Shown: positions 1 to 8,642, numbered from the stretch's first letter. The stretch: 52,388 nt of DNA from an uncultured Oceanospirillaceae bacterium (GCA_937974825.1 CALJVD010000181.1:1-52388), one strand, 5' to 3'. Numbers and translations: made by a program. Notes: generated from the letters alone by a model not told the origin.

Positions 1-945
1 CCGCATAAACGTGTTTGGCAAAACGCATTTTTACGTGCATTAGATGCTCCTTTGCGTGCTTTAGTTTGGGTTATTGGTCTATCGGTTCTGACTGCGTGGT
101 TTGCACAAAAAGAAGAGTGGCTAGGGCTACAAGAAAGCATACCCACCGTGCGCAGTATCTTTATTATTCTTACGCTAAGCTGGTTTTCATTACGATTTAT
201 TAACCGTTTGGAGGTTAATTTTAAAGCTCGTGCTGAAGCTAAGAATGACCACATAGACCCTACCGCCGCCGATGCAATGAGCAAGCTTGCCTGGGTGATC
301 ATTTTTATTTTAACGACTCTGTCTATTTTACAAACGCTAGGGGTGTCTATTACTAGTTTACTCGCCTTTGGTGGTGCGGCAGGTATTGCTGTTGGCTTTG
401 CCGCTCAAAGCTTGGTTGCCAACTTACTAGGCGGGCTGACTATTTTCGCTACAAAAATATTTAAGATTGGTGACAATATTATTCTTCCGGGTACAGGCTT
501 AAAAGGACAGGTTCAAGACATCGGTTGGCGCTCTACTACAGTGTTGGGTTTTGATAGAAAGCCGTTTTACATTCCAAACGCTACTTTTAACAACACAACT
601 ATTATCAACCATTCTCGCATGAGTCATAGGCGTATTGAGCAAGTTATCCACCTGCGTTATGAAGATATCGACAAAGTACCAAGCATCGTTGAGCAAGGCA
701 TCGAGTTAATTAAGTCGCATAACGAAATTGAAGAAAAGTCTGTGGTATTCCGCTTTGATTGTTACGGTGAAAATAGCTTGCAGCTGTCACTGTATGCCTT
801 CACTAGTAAAGACTACGCTACCTATATGCGTGTTAAAGAAGAAATCTTGTTAGGCATCGCTCAAGTGGTGGCTAATAGTGGTGGCAAGTTATGTATGCCA
901 TTGAATTATCAGTCGATTGCTGATGGCCTACCTAGTAAGATTTAG
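1..945 (+). CDS. MscS-family mechanosensitive channel (5' end missing)
   Basis: The reading frame is open from the first base, so the N-terminus lies outside the window; 314 codons remain before a TAG stop. Two hydrophobic segments are followed by the family's pore helix, rich in Gly and Ala (FGGAAGIAVGFAAQS, roughly residues 113-127 of this fragment), and then the cytoplasmic beta domain (IGDNIILPG, GWRSTTVLGFD, YIPNATFNN). The arrangement, including the RMSHRRIE stretch, looks most like the YnaI/small-channel branch of MscS proteins. Such channels open under membrane tension and release solutes on hypo-osmotic shock. The TTG at 52 is an internal codon, not a credible start. The family is clear; the exact subfamily is an inference. 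Confidence 0.9.
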   Translation, partial: PHKRVWQNAFLRALDAPLRALVWVIGLSVLTAWFAQKEEWLGLQESIPTVRSIFIILTLSWFSLRFINRLEVNFKARAEAKNDHIDPTAADAMSKLAWVIIFILTTLSILQTLGVSITSLLAFGGAAGIAVGFAAQSLVANLLGGLTIFATKIFKIGDNIILPGTGLKGQVQDIGWRSTTVLGFDRKPFYIPNATFNNTTIINHSRMSHRRIEQVIHLRYEDIDKVPSIVEQGIELIKSHNEIEEKSVVFRFDCYGENSLQLSLYAFTSKDYATYMRVKEEILLGIAQVVANSGGKLCMPLNYQSIADGLPSKI

Positions 946-964
946 CAACGATCAAGGCAGAAAC

Positions 965-993
965 CTGACAGCTGTTCTATCTGGGGTTATAAT
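965..993 (+). promoter_or_regulatory. Predicted sigma-70 promoter of the YebC/YeeN gene
   Basis: A -35 CTGACA (965-970) and a consensus -10 TATAAT (988-993) are separated by exactly 17 bp. This gives a leader of about 30 nt before the ATG at 1031. Seen directly in sequence; activity is inferred. Confidence 0.7.
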
Positions 994-1030
994 GCCCACC
1001 TGTTTATAAAACAATTAAGAAGAGTATTTT

Positions 1031-1750
1031 ATGGGTCGCGCGTATCAAAACCGTAAAGAGTCAATGGCTAAAACAGCCGCTGCAAAGTCTAAAGTTTATT
1101 CCCGTTATGGTCGTGAACTCTATGTTTGCGCTAAACAAGGTGGCTACGATCCGGACGCAAACCTCGCTTTACGCAGCATGATTGAGCGAGCGAAAAAAGA
1201 CCAAGTACCCGCTCATGTTATTGAAAAAGCCTTAGAAAAAGCCAAAGGTGGCGTGGGTGAAGATTATTTTCCAGCCCTTTATGAAGGTATTGGTCCTGGT
1301 GGTTGCATGATGTTAATCAGCGCATTAACCGACAACAGCAACCGTACCTTTGGTGAAATTCGAGGCGCCTTTACTAAGTGTAAAGCTAAGCTAGGAACCC
1401 AAGGTTCGGTATCTAACTTTTTTGACCATTGTGCCATGTTTGTGTTTGCTGGTGACGATGAAGAAGCGCCATTAGAAGCTTTAATGGAAGCGGATGTTGA
1501 TGTTTCAGAAATCGATTTAGAAGACGGTATGATTACCGTACTTTGCCCACCAACAGATTATTTTAAAGCAAAGACCGCTCTACAAGAACTGTATGCTGAT
1601 ATTGATTTTGAAATTGAAGAAATCACTTACTTACCGCAAGCTGACCACGAGATCAGCGGTGATGATATCGAACAGTTCGAACGCTTCGTAAACATGCTAA
1701 ACGACATCGATGACGTTCAACATATTTACCACAATGCGGTTTATGATTAA
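1031..1750 (+). CDS. YebC/PmpR-family protein, YeeN type (TACO1 homologue)
   Basis: A 239-residue protein with the family's N-terminal basic region (MGRAYQNRKESMAKTAAAKS), the RAKKDQVPAHVIEKALEKAKGG stretch in two parts (about residues 54-75), the YEGIGPGG loop and a DDVQHIYHN C-terminus. The short N-terminus beginning MGRAYQNR resembles E. coli YeeN more than YebC, which begins MAGHSKW. YebC-family proteins have been described as DNA-binding regulators and, more recently, as ribosome-associated factors that relieve stalling at proline runs; which applies here cannot be told. The gene is transcribed alone, between its own promoter and a strong terminator. Confidence 0.9.
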   Translation: MGRAYQNRKESMAKTAAAKSKVYSRYGRELYVCAKQGGYDPDANLALRSMIERAKKDQVPAHVIEKALEKAKGGVGEDYFPALYEGIGPGGCMMLISALTDNSNRTFGEIRGAFTKCKAKLGTQGSVSNFFDHCAMFVFAGDDEEAPLEALMEADVDVSEIDLEDGMITVLCPPTDYFKAKTALQELYADIDFEIEEITYLPQADHEISGDDIEQFERFVNMLNDIDDVQHIYHNAVYD

Positions 1751-1762
1751 TTAGTCTATAAC

Positions 1763-1795
1763 AAGAAAGGGCGCCAGTTAGCGCCCTTTCTTTTG
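1763..1795. terminator. Terminator between convergent YebC/YeeN gene and aroE
   Basis: A perfect 12-bp stem (1763-1774 with 1781-1792) around the loop CAGTTA, GC-rich towards the loop and T-rich at the foot, follows the YeeN-type stop by 12 bases. It sits between two converging genes, so it may serve both strands; the T-rich tail is better on the plus strand. Confidence 0.85.
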
Positions 1796-1811
1796 TCTGC
1801 ATGTTTTATCG

Positions 1812-2630
1812 TTAAAGCTCTCGCCTTAGAGCTGCCATTACTTCATCAGTATCTGGACGCTCATTTCGCCAAAGTACAAATGCTTCGGCGGCTTGCTCTA
1901 TCAACATTCCTAAACCATCAATAGTTTGTGTAACACCCTGCTCTTGAGCCCACTGATTAAATACCGTTAAGCCCGCACCGTACATCATATCGTAGGTTAC
2001 TGTATCGTCTTGAAAAATCGTTAGTGGTAACGGTGGTAACTCACCACTCAAGCTTGCAGATGTTCCATTAATAACCACCGAAAAACTGCCATCCACTTCG
2101 GCAAATCCACAAGCGTTAATGGTGCCTAATTCTTTAAAGTCGTCGGCCAATTGCTGGGCTTTACTCAGAGTACGGTTAACGATAACCACTTCAGCAGGCG
2201 CTTGCTCTAGAATGGGCTGTAAAATTCCACGCACGGCACCACCCGCGCCGATAATCAGAATGCGCTTATCTTTTAACTCAATTGAATGATTAATGGTTAA
2301 ATCACGAACCAAACCAACGCCATCGGTGTTATCAGCCAGCACTGTACCATCTTCAAGTTTTTTCAAAGTGTTCACAGCCCCTGCTCTTAAGGCACGCTCT
2401 GTGTGCTGGTCAGCGTAACGAAAGGCATCTTCTTTAAACGGAACCGTTACATTTAACCCACTACCGCCTTCGGCAAAAAACTCATTCACGGCCTCATTAA
2501 ACTTACCCAGCTCCACCAACTTAGCGGTATAAAGCATGTCTTGGCCTGTTTGCTGTGAAAACTGAAAGTGAATTTTTGGTGATTTACTGTGCGCAATAGG
2601 GTTTCCAACCACTGCATAATAATCGGTCAT
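1812..2630 (-). CDS. aroE: Shikimate dehydrogenase
   Basis: AroE reduces 3-dehydroshikimate to shikimate with NADPH in aromatic amino-acid synthesis. Visible landmarks: NPIAHSKSP (substrate site, residues 10-18), NVTVPFKEDA with the catalytic Lys, NTDGVGLVRDL, the glycine-rich nucleotide motif GAGGAVRG and NRT after it, and GLGMLIEQAAEAF near the end. I start at the ATG at 2630 (272 residues) rather than an in-frame upstream start at 2651. The protein then begins MTDYYAVVGNP as the family does, and AAGGG lies 8 nt upstream, overlapping the hemF stop codon. Last gene of the tsaC-hemF-aroE series. Confidence 0.95.
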   Translation of the reverse strand: MTDYYAVVGNPIAHSKSPKIHFQFSQQTGQDMLYTAKLVELGKFNEAVNEFFAEGGSGLNVTVPFKEDAFRYADQHTERALRAGAVNTLKKLEDGTVLADNTDGVGLVRDLTINHSIELKDKRILIIGAGGAVRGILQPILEQAPAEVVIVNRTLSKAQQLADDFKELGTINACGFAEVDGSFSVVINGTSASLSGELPPLPLTIFQDDTVTYDMMYGAGLTVFNQWAQEQGVTQTIDGLGMLIEQAAEAFVLWRNERPDTDEVMAALRREL

Positions 2631-2641
2631 TATGTTATCCC

Positions 2642-3592
2642 TTAAACCCACTCTTTATGTGGTAAGAAATCGGTATATAAACGAGCTTCTGGTGAGCCTT
2701 CTTCTGGGTGCCAGTCGTAGTCCCAGTGCACCACGGGTGGCAGCGACATTAAGATAGACTCGGTGCGGCCGCCGGTTTGTAAACCAAAAATGGTACCGCG
2801 GTCAAACACTAGGTTAAATTCTACATAACGTCCTCGTCTGTAGCATTGGAATTTACGCTCACGCTCGCCATATTCTGTATGCTTTCGTTTTTCCATAATA
2901 GGTGTGTAGGCATCGATATAACCATCACCTACCGCTTGGACAAAAGCGAAAGATTTTTGAAAGTCTTTTTCGCCGTCCCAAGTATTGAGGTCGTCAAAGA
3001 AAAGTCCGCCGACACCACGGCTTTCATTGCGGTGTTTTAAATAGAAGTACTCATCACACCATTTTTTGTATTGTGGAAATACATCTTCACCAAAGGGTTG
3101 GCATAAATCTTTACCCGTTTGGTGCCAATGAATAACATCTTCCTCAAACGGATAAAAAGGGGTTAAGTCAAACCCACCACCAAACCACCAGACGGGCTCT
3201 TCCCCTTCTTTTTCTGCCACAAACATTCGTACGTTAGCGTGAGAAGTCGGCACATAAGGGTTGTTTGGATGTATTACTAAAGACACCCCCATCGCTTGGA
3301 AACTGCGCCCAGCTAATTCAGGGCGATTAGCCGTGGCAGATGCGGGCAGTTGAACTCCATAAACGTGAGAAAAGTTGACCCCGCCCTTTTCAATCACAGC
3401 ACCATCAGAAATTACGCGAGTACGCCCGCCCCCCATTAGCTCTAGAGGCCCTTCTGGCTGCTCACGCTGCCAAGCATCTTCAACAAACTTAGCTGTGCCA
3501 TCTTGGGCTTCTAGTGCGGCACAAATTCGATCTTGAAGCTCCAAAAAGTATGATTTAACCGCTTCAATATCACATATATTGTTCTTACTCAT
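2642..3592 (-). CDS. hemF: Oxygen-dependent coproporphyrinogen III oxidase
   Basis: HemF converts coproporphyrinogen III to protoporphyrinogen IX with O2 in haem synthesis. The 316-residue protein carries the family blocks: MGVSLVIHPNNPYVPTSH (centre), WWFGGGFDLTPFYPFEED, HRNESRGVGGLFFDDL and GRYVEFNLVFDRGTIFGL. Length is close to E. coli HemF (299). A clear AAGG ribosome site precedes the ATG, and the gene follows tsaC by 13 bp, so the two are probably co-transcribed. Neighbouring cbb3 and SQR genes elsewhere in the window are consumers or partners of haem-based respiration, but that is context only. Confidence 0.96.
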   Translation of the reverse strand: MSKNNICDIEAVKSYFLELQDRICAALEAQDGTAKFVEDAWQREQPEGPLELMGGGRTRVISDGAVIEKGGVNFSHVYGVQLPASATANRPELAGRSFQAMGVSLVIHPNNPYVPTSHANVRMFVAEKEGEEPVWWFGGGFDLTPFYPFEEDVIHWHQTGKDLCQPFGEDVFPQYKKWCDEYFYLKHRNESRGVGGLFFDDLNTWDGEKDFQKSFAFVQAVGDGYIDAYTPIMEKRKHTEYGERERKFQCYRRGRYVEFNLVFDRGTIFGLQTGGRTESILMSLPPVVHWDYDWHPEEGSPEARLYTDFLPHKEWV

Positions 3593-3605
3593 ATAACTAC
3601 CTTAA

Positions 3606-4151
3606 TTAGCGTAAGCGTTTTCCGTCTAGCGTGCGAATCTCTGACGGCTGGGCATTACCGCCTAATGCACCTTCAACAATAGCGTCTAAACCGCTTTCAA
3701 AATATTGTTCAACCTCTGCTAACGAACGTGCTGGTTCTTTCCCGGCAGGATTAGCTGAAGTTGAAACTAATGGACCGGTTTTCAAACATAGTTCACGCAC
3801 TAATGGGTGAGCACTTACTCTAACCGCTAACGTATCATGCTCACCTTTTAACCATTTTGATACAGTGGACTTGCAAGGCAAGACCCAAGTAATAGGGCCA
3901 GGCCAGGTGGATTGAACCATATCGTTTTCTTGCTCTGTTAAAGGCAACAACCATGGTTCTAATTGTTTGAAATCCGCTGCTACTACCACTAACCCTTTCT
4001 GCCAAGGCCTATCTTTTAGCGTTAAAATTCGTTGGATTGCGGTGTTGTTTGTTGGATCACAACCTAAACCCCAAACTGCTTCTGTTGGATAAGCAATGAC
4101 TGCGCCAGTTTGTATGCGCTGAGCGGCGCTGTCGGTGTCGATTGTTGCCAT
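3606..4151 (-). CDS. tsaC: Threonylcarbamoyl-AMP synthase (Sua5/YrdC/YciO domain)
   Basis: TsaC makes L-threonylcarbamoyladenylate from Thr, bicarbonate and ATP, the first step of t6A37 modification in ANN-decoding tRNAs. The 181-residue protein is a single YrdC domain: AYPTEAVWGLGCDPTN near residue 20, LKDRPWQKGLVVVA, WPGPITWVLP and the PLVSTSANPAGKEP loop. The length fits stand-alone TsaC rather than the longer Sua5. The ATG at 4151 has AGAGGA upstream. The tsaC-hemF-aroE order is standard in pseudomonads, where tsaC normally also follows dprA; here dprA is 2.3 kb away. Confidence 0.95.
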   Translation of the reverse strand: MATIDTDSAAQRIQTGAVIAYPTEAVWGLGCDPTNNTAIQRILTLKDRPWQKGLVVVAADFKQLEPWLLPLTEQENDMVQSTWPGPITWVLPCKSTVSKWLKGEHDTLAVRVSAHPLVRELCLKTGPLVSTSANPAGKEPARSLAEVEQYFESGLDAIVEGALGGNAQPSEIRTLDGKRLR

Positions 4152-4250
4152 TGCTTTTCCTCTGAATTAAAGTCAGAACCCTACTGTATGCATTTACGCT
4201 AAACAAGCGGTATTTTGTTACAAGCTGTTAGGCCCCTAGGAATAGTTCGC

Positions 4251-4925
4251 TTAGTGGTTGACCGTCATAGCAAGCATGATGGATAACTGGCATAACGGTC
4301 TTCCGGTTTTTTCCTGTAGATCATTAAATGCTTGTTGGCAGTCTGCTAAAGCAGAAATCGTTGTAGGCTTACGCTCGACTATTCCTTGCGCAATTAACGC
4401 TGTGACTACGTCTTTAGTCAGAATAAAGGTATCTTTACCTGCCATGCGTAAAAATAGAGGGGCTGACATTCCGCCTAACTGAGCTCCTTGTTTCTGCATG
4501 TAACGCCATAAATTAACAATATCGGTACTGGGCCATTGCGCTAAAAAGTTACCAAAACTGCCATAAGCGTCACTTTCTTCGATAATCATTTGCGCATTAA
4601 TGGGGATACTTTTCATTTTTGGCAAATGGCGAATAAGGTTCTTATTGTTCATTAGCCGTTCAAAATGCTCACCACTTAGTAAAATCATTTTGCTGGGCTC
4701 AAACCCCCAAAATGCTTCTTCAAAAGCCGGCCAACGTTGATCTACCATGGCATGGCGTAAGCCTGCACGAAATATACGGCGAGTCATTAATGATAAATAG
4801 CGGTCATCTGTTACTGCCCTTAGCTCTTCATCCGCTTTCGGCTGAGGTAAAAATATTTCTAACTCTTTTTCTGAATCAAAGCGCTTTACTACAAAGTCAT
4901 ACAACCAGTTTGGATCAATTGCCAT
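4251..4925 (-). CDS. Tag-like DNA-3-methyladenine glycosylase I family protein (variant)
   Basis: The 224-residue protein matches the methyladenine-glycosylase I (Tag/COG2818) fold family by pattern: MTRRIFRAGLRHAMVDQRWPAFEEAFWGFEPSKM aligns in two parts with the Tag helix-hairpin core, followed by LIRHLPKMKSIPINAQMI and a C-terminal GKDTFILTKDVVTALIAQG. It belongs to the longer variant group without the zinc-binding Cys/His residues of E. coli Tag, and the position of Tag Glu38 appears to be Arg. Base-excision repair of alkylated DNA is therefore only an inherited guess. It lies alone between tsaC and the divergent SQR gene, with no strong ribosome site. Family call good, activity uncertain. 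Confidence 0.75.
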   Translation of the reverse strand: MAIDPNWLYDFVVKRFDSEKELEIFLPQPKADEELRAVTDDRYLSLMTRRIFRAGLRHAMVDQRWPAFEEAFWGFEPSKMILLSGEHFERLMNNKNLIRHLPKMKSIPINAQMIIEESDAYGSFGNFLAQWPSTDIVNLWRYMQKQGAQLGGMSAPLFLRMAGKDTFILTKDVVTALIAQGIVERKPTTISALADCQQAFNDLQEKTGRPLCQLSIMLAMTVNH

Positions 4926-5010
4926 TTATACCGTCACTTTGCTTTAAACATGAATAAGCAAATTCTATCATTTTCTTACCCGCCCCTCTCTATATATCTA
5001 TATGGAATTA

Positions 5011-5050
5011 AAATATAAACATCTATTCCTTTTATATTTGTTTTATATTT
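5011..5050. promoter_or_regulatory. AT-rich dyad and repeat upstream of SQR gene
   Basis: AAATATAAA (5011-5019) and TTTATATTT (5031-5039) form a perfect inverted repeat, and TTTTATATTT recurs at 5041-5050. The cluster lies 78-117 bp before the SQR ATG, in the 202-bp gap shared with the divergent glycosylase-like gene. It could be an operator for a sulfide- or redox-sensing repressor, an UP-element or simply AT-rich promoter DNA. No sigma-54 -24/-12 motif was seen. Confidence 0.35.
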
Positions 5051-5127
5051 CCTAGAATAAACCTTCTAACATCTAGTGCTACTCAATCTCCTCTCGCACT
5101 GCATTTATTATTTAATCGAGGTCAGCC

Positions 5128-6381
5128 ATGTCCACTCAAAAACACACAGTCGTTATTATTGGTGGCGGTACTGCTGGCATCAGTGTGGCAGCCAAACTGC
5201 GCCGCCAACAAGCCAACCTAGATATCGCCATTATCGATCCTGCTGAGCATCATTTTTATCAGCCTGCATGGACCTTAGTTGGCGGTGGTGCTTATCAAGC
5301 GAATGACACTAAGCGCCCGTTAGCGTCCGTTATTCCGAACGGGGTAACACATATTACCGAGTTGGTTACAGAGCTTGCCCCCGAGAACAACCAAGTCACA
5401 CTGGCCAATGGCTCTAGTATCAGTTATGACTATTTAGTGGTTGCAGCTGGTATTCAAATCAACTGGGATGCAATTAAAGGCCTACAAGAAACGCTAGGTA
5501 AAAACGGTGTGACCAGCAACTATCGCTTTGATCTAGCGCCTTATACTTGGGAGTTGGTTAAAAACTTCAAAGGCGGTAATGCCATCTTTACCCAGCCTGC
5601 TGGCGCAGTGAAGTGCCCTGGTGCACCTCAAAAAGCCCTGTATTTATCGGCTGACTACTGGCAAAAGCACGGCATTAAAACCAACAGTTTACAGTTCCGT
5701 AGTGGTGCTGCATCTATCTTTGGCGTGCCTTTTTACGCGCAAGCGTTAAATCAGGTGGTTGAGTCTTATCAAACAGATGCCCAGTACGGTCAGACTTTAG
5801 TTGAAGTGCGCGGTGACGAAAGAATTGCTGTTTTTGAGCGCACGAAAGACGATGCCGTTGTGCGTGAAGAAGTATCTTTCGAGTTGTTGCACGTGGTGCC
5901 ACCGCAAAGTGCACCTGACTTTATCAAGCAGAGTTCACTGGCTAACGCAGATGGTTGGTTAGAGGTTAACCAGCAGTCCTTACGCCATATAAGCTTCAGC
6001 AATGTTTTTGGCTTGGGTGACTGTACATCAACTCCTAACAGTAAAACGGCTGCAGCAGTTAAGGCTCAAACACCAGTCGTTGTTACTAATCTACTGGATG
6101 CTATTAATGGCAAAGCTCTGTCGGCTGAATACGATGGTTATGCTGCGTGTCCGTTAACGACCTCTAACGGCAAGGTTATCTTGGCAGAATTTACTTATGG
6201 CGGCACAATTTCTACAACATTACCGCTTGATTCTCGGGTTCCACGTCGCTTTTACTGGTGGGTTAAGCGCTCTTTCATTCCATGGTTCTATTGGAATTTA
6301 TTATTGAAAGGCCGCAATATCTTAGAAAACCACGATCAGCGTGATTTTCCTGAGATTTTGCCTAAGAAAATCAAAGCGTAA
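5128..6381 (+). CDS. Sulfide:quinone oxidoreductase, type II (SQOR-like)
   Basis: A 417-residue flavoprotein that should oxidise sulfide to sulfane sulfur and pass electrons to the quinone pool at the inner membrane. It has an N-terminal FAD dinucleotide motif GGGTAGISVA (residues 12-21), FYQPAWTLVGGG (43-54), the second FAD segment GLGDCT and a C-terminal amphipathic tail with WFYWNLLLKGR. Two cysteines match the redox pair of human-type SQOR: Cys163 in KCPGAPQK and Cys341 in YDGYAACPL. The third cysteine of type I SQR is not at its usual place, although Cys299 is present. GAGG precedes the ATG. No persulfide dioxygenase or rhodanese lies beside it. Confidence 0.9.
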   Translation: MSTQKHTVVIIGGGTAGISVAAKLRRQQANLDIAIIDPAEHHFYQPAWTLVGGGAYQANDTKRPLASVIPNGVTHITELVTELAPENNQVTLANGSSISYDYLVVAAGIQINWDAIKGLQETLGKNGVTSNYRFDLAPYTWELVKNFKGGNAIFTQPAGAVKCPGAPQKALYLSADYWQKHGIKTNSLQFRSGAASIFGVPFYAQALNQVVESYQTDAQYGQTLVEVRGDERIAVFERTKDDAVVREEVSFELLHVVPPQSAPDFIKQSSLANADGWLEVNQQSLRHISFSNVFGLGDCTSTPNSKTAAAVKAQTPVVVTNLLDAINGKALSAEYDGYAACPLTTSNGKVILAEFTYGGTISTTLPLDSRVPRRFYWWVKRSFIPWFYWNLLLKGRNILENHDQRDFPEILPKKIKA

Positions 6382-6395
6382 TCACTCATAATACA

Positions 6396-6428
6396 CGCTT
6401 ACGTTGGCTCACTTTGCTAGCGTAAGCG
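6396..6428. terminator. Possible hairpin between convergent SQR gene and dprA
   Basis: CGCTTACG (6396-6403) and CGTAAGCG (6421-6428) are perfect 8-bp complements around a 17-nt loop, with the right arm inside the end of dprA. There is no clear T-run, so this may be a weak or factor-assisted terminator. Confidence 0.35.
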
Positions 6429-7508
6429 CCTGTATCCACCGGGTACTTGTTGTAACCACCCTTCTAGCTCTAACTCTAGTAGTGTTGATAAAAGCTGAGC
6501 CATAGCAACCCCAGAGCGCAATGCAATAAGATCGACTGCCGTGGCGGTATAATCAATGTGCTTCAATAACTTAGGGGTCGCCGTTTGTTCTGTTGGCTCT
6601 AGTGCACTTAATAAATCGAATTGAGCCCCGCCGGTAAGATTCAGATCTTCTAAAATATCTGATGCTCCCGTTACTAATGTTGCCCCGTCTCGTATTAATT
6701 GGTGACAACCTGCGCTTAGAGGGTTAGTAACCACTCCAGGCAGAGCAAACACTTCTCGACCCTGATCCGCCGCTAGCTTTGCTGTAATTAATGATCCACT
6801 TTTAGTTGCTGCTTCTGCCACCACTACGGCCAAACTTAGTCCACTGACAATACGATTTCGGGATGGGAAGTTTTTAGGCTGAGGGGAAGTACCTAGCTCA
6901 AACTCAGACAACAACAAACCATTGTTTGAAATCAATTGCGCTAACCCTAAATGCCGTTGTGGGTAAATTGTGTCTAAGCCGCTACCAAGTACTGCAATAG
7001 TACTGCCAGACTCAAGTGCTCCTATGTGCGCAGCACCATCAATACCTAATGCTAGGCCACTCACTACACAGACATTCGATGCAGCTAAATCACGTGCCGT
7101 TTTGTGCGTCCACTCTAAGGCATAAGGAGTAGCGTTTCGGCTGCCCACCATGGCAACCTTAGCTTGTTCTAAACACTCTAAGTTACCTTGGTAATATAAA
7201 ATAATAGGGGCATCTGGTAAGACGCTTAACGACTTAGGGTAGGGGTCGACTCCGGCTAACAATACGCCGCAATTTTCTTTTTGCCGCCAAGCTTGTAGCT
7301 TTTCAAAGCCAGCATCTAAACTCGAATCAGAGCTCCACTGCTGAGCCTTGTTGGCATCTAGTCCAAAAGCAATAAGATCGTTACTAGAACAATTTTGAAG
7401 GTCTCGGGAATCCGCTAACCTATCACGCACAACATTTAAGCTGATATTTCCTACTCGGGGCAGTTGTGCTAACCGCCACCAAGCAAGAAGTTGATCATCC
7501 GTAATCAT
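6417..7508 (-). CDS. dprA: DNA-processing protein DprA (Smf)
   Basis: DprA binds incoming single-stranded DNA and loads RecA during natural transformation; many non-competent bacteria keep it too. The 363-residue protein has an N-terminal helical region, then the Rossmann-like DprA core: VGSRNATPYA, VVSGLALGIDGAAHIGAL, AVLGSGLDTIYPQRH, FPSRNRIVSGLS and TKSGSLITAKLAADQGREV. A C-terminal winged-helix-like segment ends at SGVAMAQLLSTLLELELEG in the usual way. It follows the LysM gene by 45 bp on the same strand, as in Pseudomonas, but is cut off from tsaC by the glycosylase-like and SQR genes. Confidence 0.95.
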   Translation of the reverse strand: MITDDQLLAWWRLAQLPRVGNISLNVVRDRLADSRDLQNCSSNDLIAFGLDANKAQQWSSDSSLDAGFEKLQAWRQKENCGVLLAGVDPYPKSLSVLPDAPIILYYQGNLECLEQAKVAMVGSRNATPYALEWTHKTARDLAASNVCVVSGLALGIDGAAHIGALESGSTIAVLGSGLDTIYPQRHLGLAQLISNNGLLLSEFELGTSPQPKNFPSRNRIVSGLSLAVVVAEAATKSGSLITAKLAADQGREVFALPGVVTNPLSAGCHQLIRDGATLVTGASDILEDLNLTGGAQFDLLSALEPTEQTATPKLLKHIDYTATAVDLIALRSGVAMAQLLSTLLELELEGWLQQVPGGYRRLR

Positions 7509-7553
7509 TCTATCTTAGAGCTCCTTCTCTAACTATGTGTTAACCCAGAGTGG

Positions 7554-8594
7554 TTAGTAAGGACTTACCACCTTATCACCAACCTTTAATGGCTCGGTAG
7601 CACTCATCACTAAAGCATATGACATTTTTTCAAATGTACGGAAAACCATTAAACGGCCGGCTTTTTGATTAGGGAGTTGTACACGCTTTTTAGTTACAGG
7701 GTCACGTACAATAGCGCCGACTTTATCGGCAACTAATACCGTACCCACATCAACGTTGTCACGTAAGCCAACACTTAGAGCAACGACATTGTATTGGCCG
7801 ATATAACTGACACCTTCGGCAACAGCCATGATACTGCCCTTAACGTCTGTGGTCGGTGCTTTTGGATAATAATTTGCGATAAAGTCACGATCTTGTGTTG
7901 GAAGTAACACGTCACCAGACTTAATTTGCTGATTTGAGCTATCAATTATAAGTTCTAAAACATTGTCATGCAGTTTTACTGTACGCGCCTGACCAATTTC
8001 AATGGCTTCAATACCTAGTACTTCTTTTGTTTCAGGGTGTATATATTGTTTGCCACCACGGTAGATACCATAAGCTGGTTCTACTTCGTCTTCTTCTAGA
8101 TCGGCACTGGCATAAACATGTTCACCTGCCCCTAATAATAAGCGCTCATCTTTACCGGCAAGAACACGTTGACTGTCTTTCAACTCTTGCTTGGTCACAA
8201 TACGGTTGTGACGTAAGAAACTACGAATGGCGTCTTGAGGAATTGCGGGAATAGCAGATTCGATAGGCTCGATACGCGCAGATGGCTGCAATTTAACTGT
8301 ACGACTTGCTTCGCCGCGCTTAATAACTGTTAGACGTTTTTCGCCGCCAACATTAATTAAACCTAATTCGTCGCCTGGGAAGATCAAGTGAGGATTTTCA
8401 ATTTGTTCGTTTTGATGCCAAATCTCTGGCCACTGCCATGGATCATCTGTAAATTTTTCAGAAATTCCCCATAGTGTGTCGCCTTTTTTGACGAGGTAAC
8501 GCGAAGGTGCATCGGGCTTAAGATCTAACGCCATTACATTGATAGTTAGTCCCATCAAACCGGCCAGCAGAATGCGCTTAATGGTTTTGTTCAT
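7554..8594 (-). CDS. Exported LysM-domain protein
   Basis: A 346-residue protein with a signal peptide (cleavage likely after Ala22, NVMA|LDL) and one LysM module (about residues 33-82: YLVKKGDTLWGISEKFTDDP and PHLIFPGDEL), which binds peptidoglycan. The rest is a long domain with no recognised motif, seen also in the Pseudomonas protein encoded at this position next to dprA and divergent from def. It is probably periplasmic and cell-wall associated. AAGGGA precedes the ATG. Its regulatory region is shared with the def operon. Confidence 0.88.
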   Translation of the reverse strand: MNKTIKRILLAGLMGLTINVMALDLKPDAPSRYLVKKGDTLWGISEKFTDDPWQWPEIWHQNEQIENPHLIFPGDELGLINVGGEKRLTVIKRGEASRTVKLQPSARIEPIESAIPAIPQDAIRSFLRHNRIVTKQELKDSQRVLAGKDERLLLGAGEHVYASADLEEDEVEPAYGIYRGGKQYIHPETKEVLGIEAIEIGQARTVKLHDNVLELIIDSSNQQIKSGDVLLPTQDRDFIANYYPKAPTTDVKGSIMAVAEGVSYIGQYNVVALSVGLRDNVDVGTVLVADKVGAIVRDPVTKKRVQLPNQKAGRLMVFRTFEKMSYALVMSATEPLKVGDKVVSPY

Positions 8595-8642
8595 TCTGTA
8601 TTCCCTTTATCATTGGCAAAATTAATATTTTTATTACAAAAC

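Noticed and set aside
5883..5898. Half-parS TGTTGCACGTGGTGCC inside the SQR gene
   Set aside because: The left arm is perfect but the right arm has three mismatches, so it is probably a chance match.
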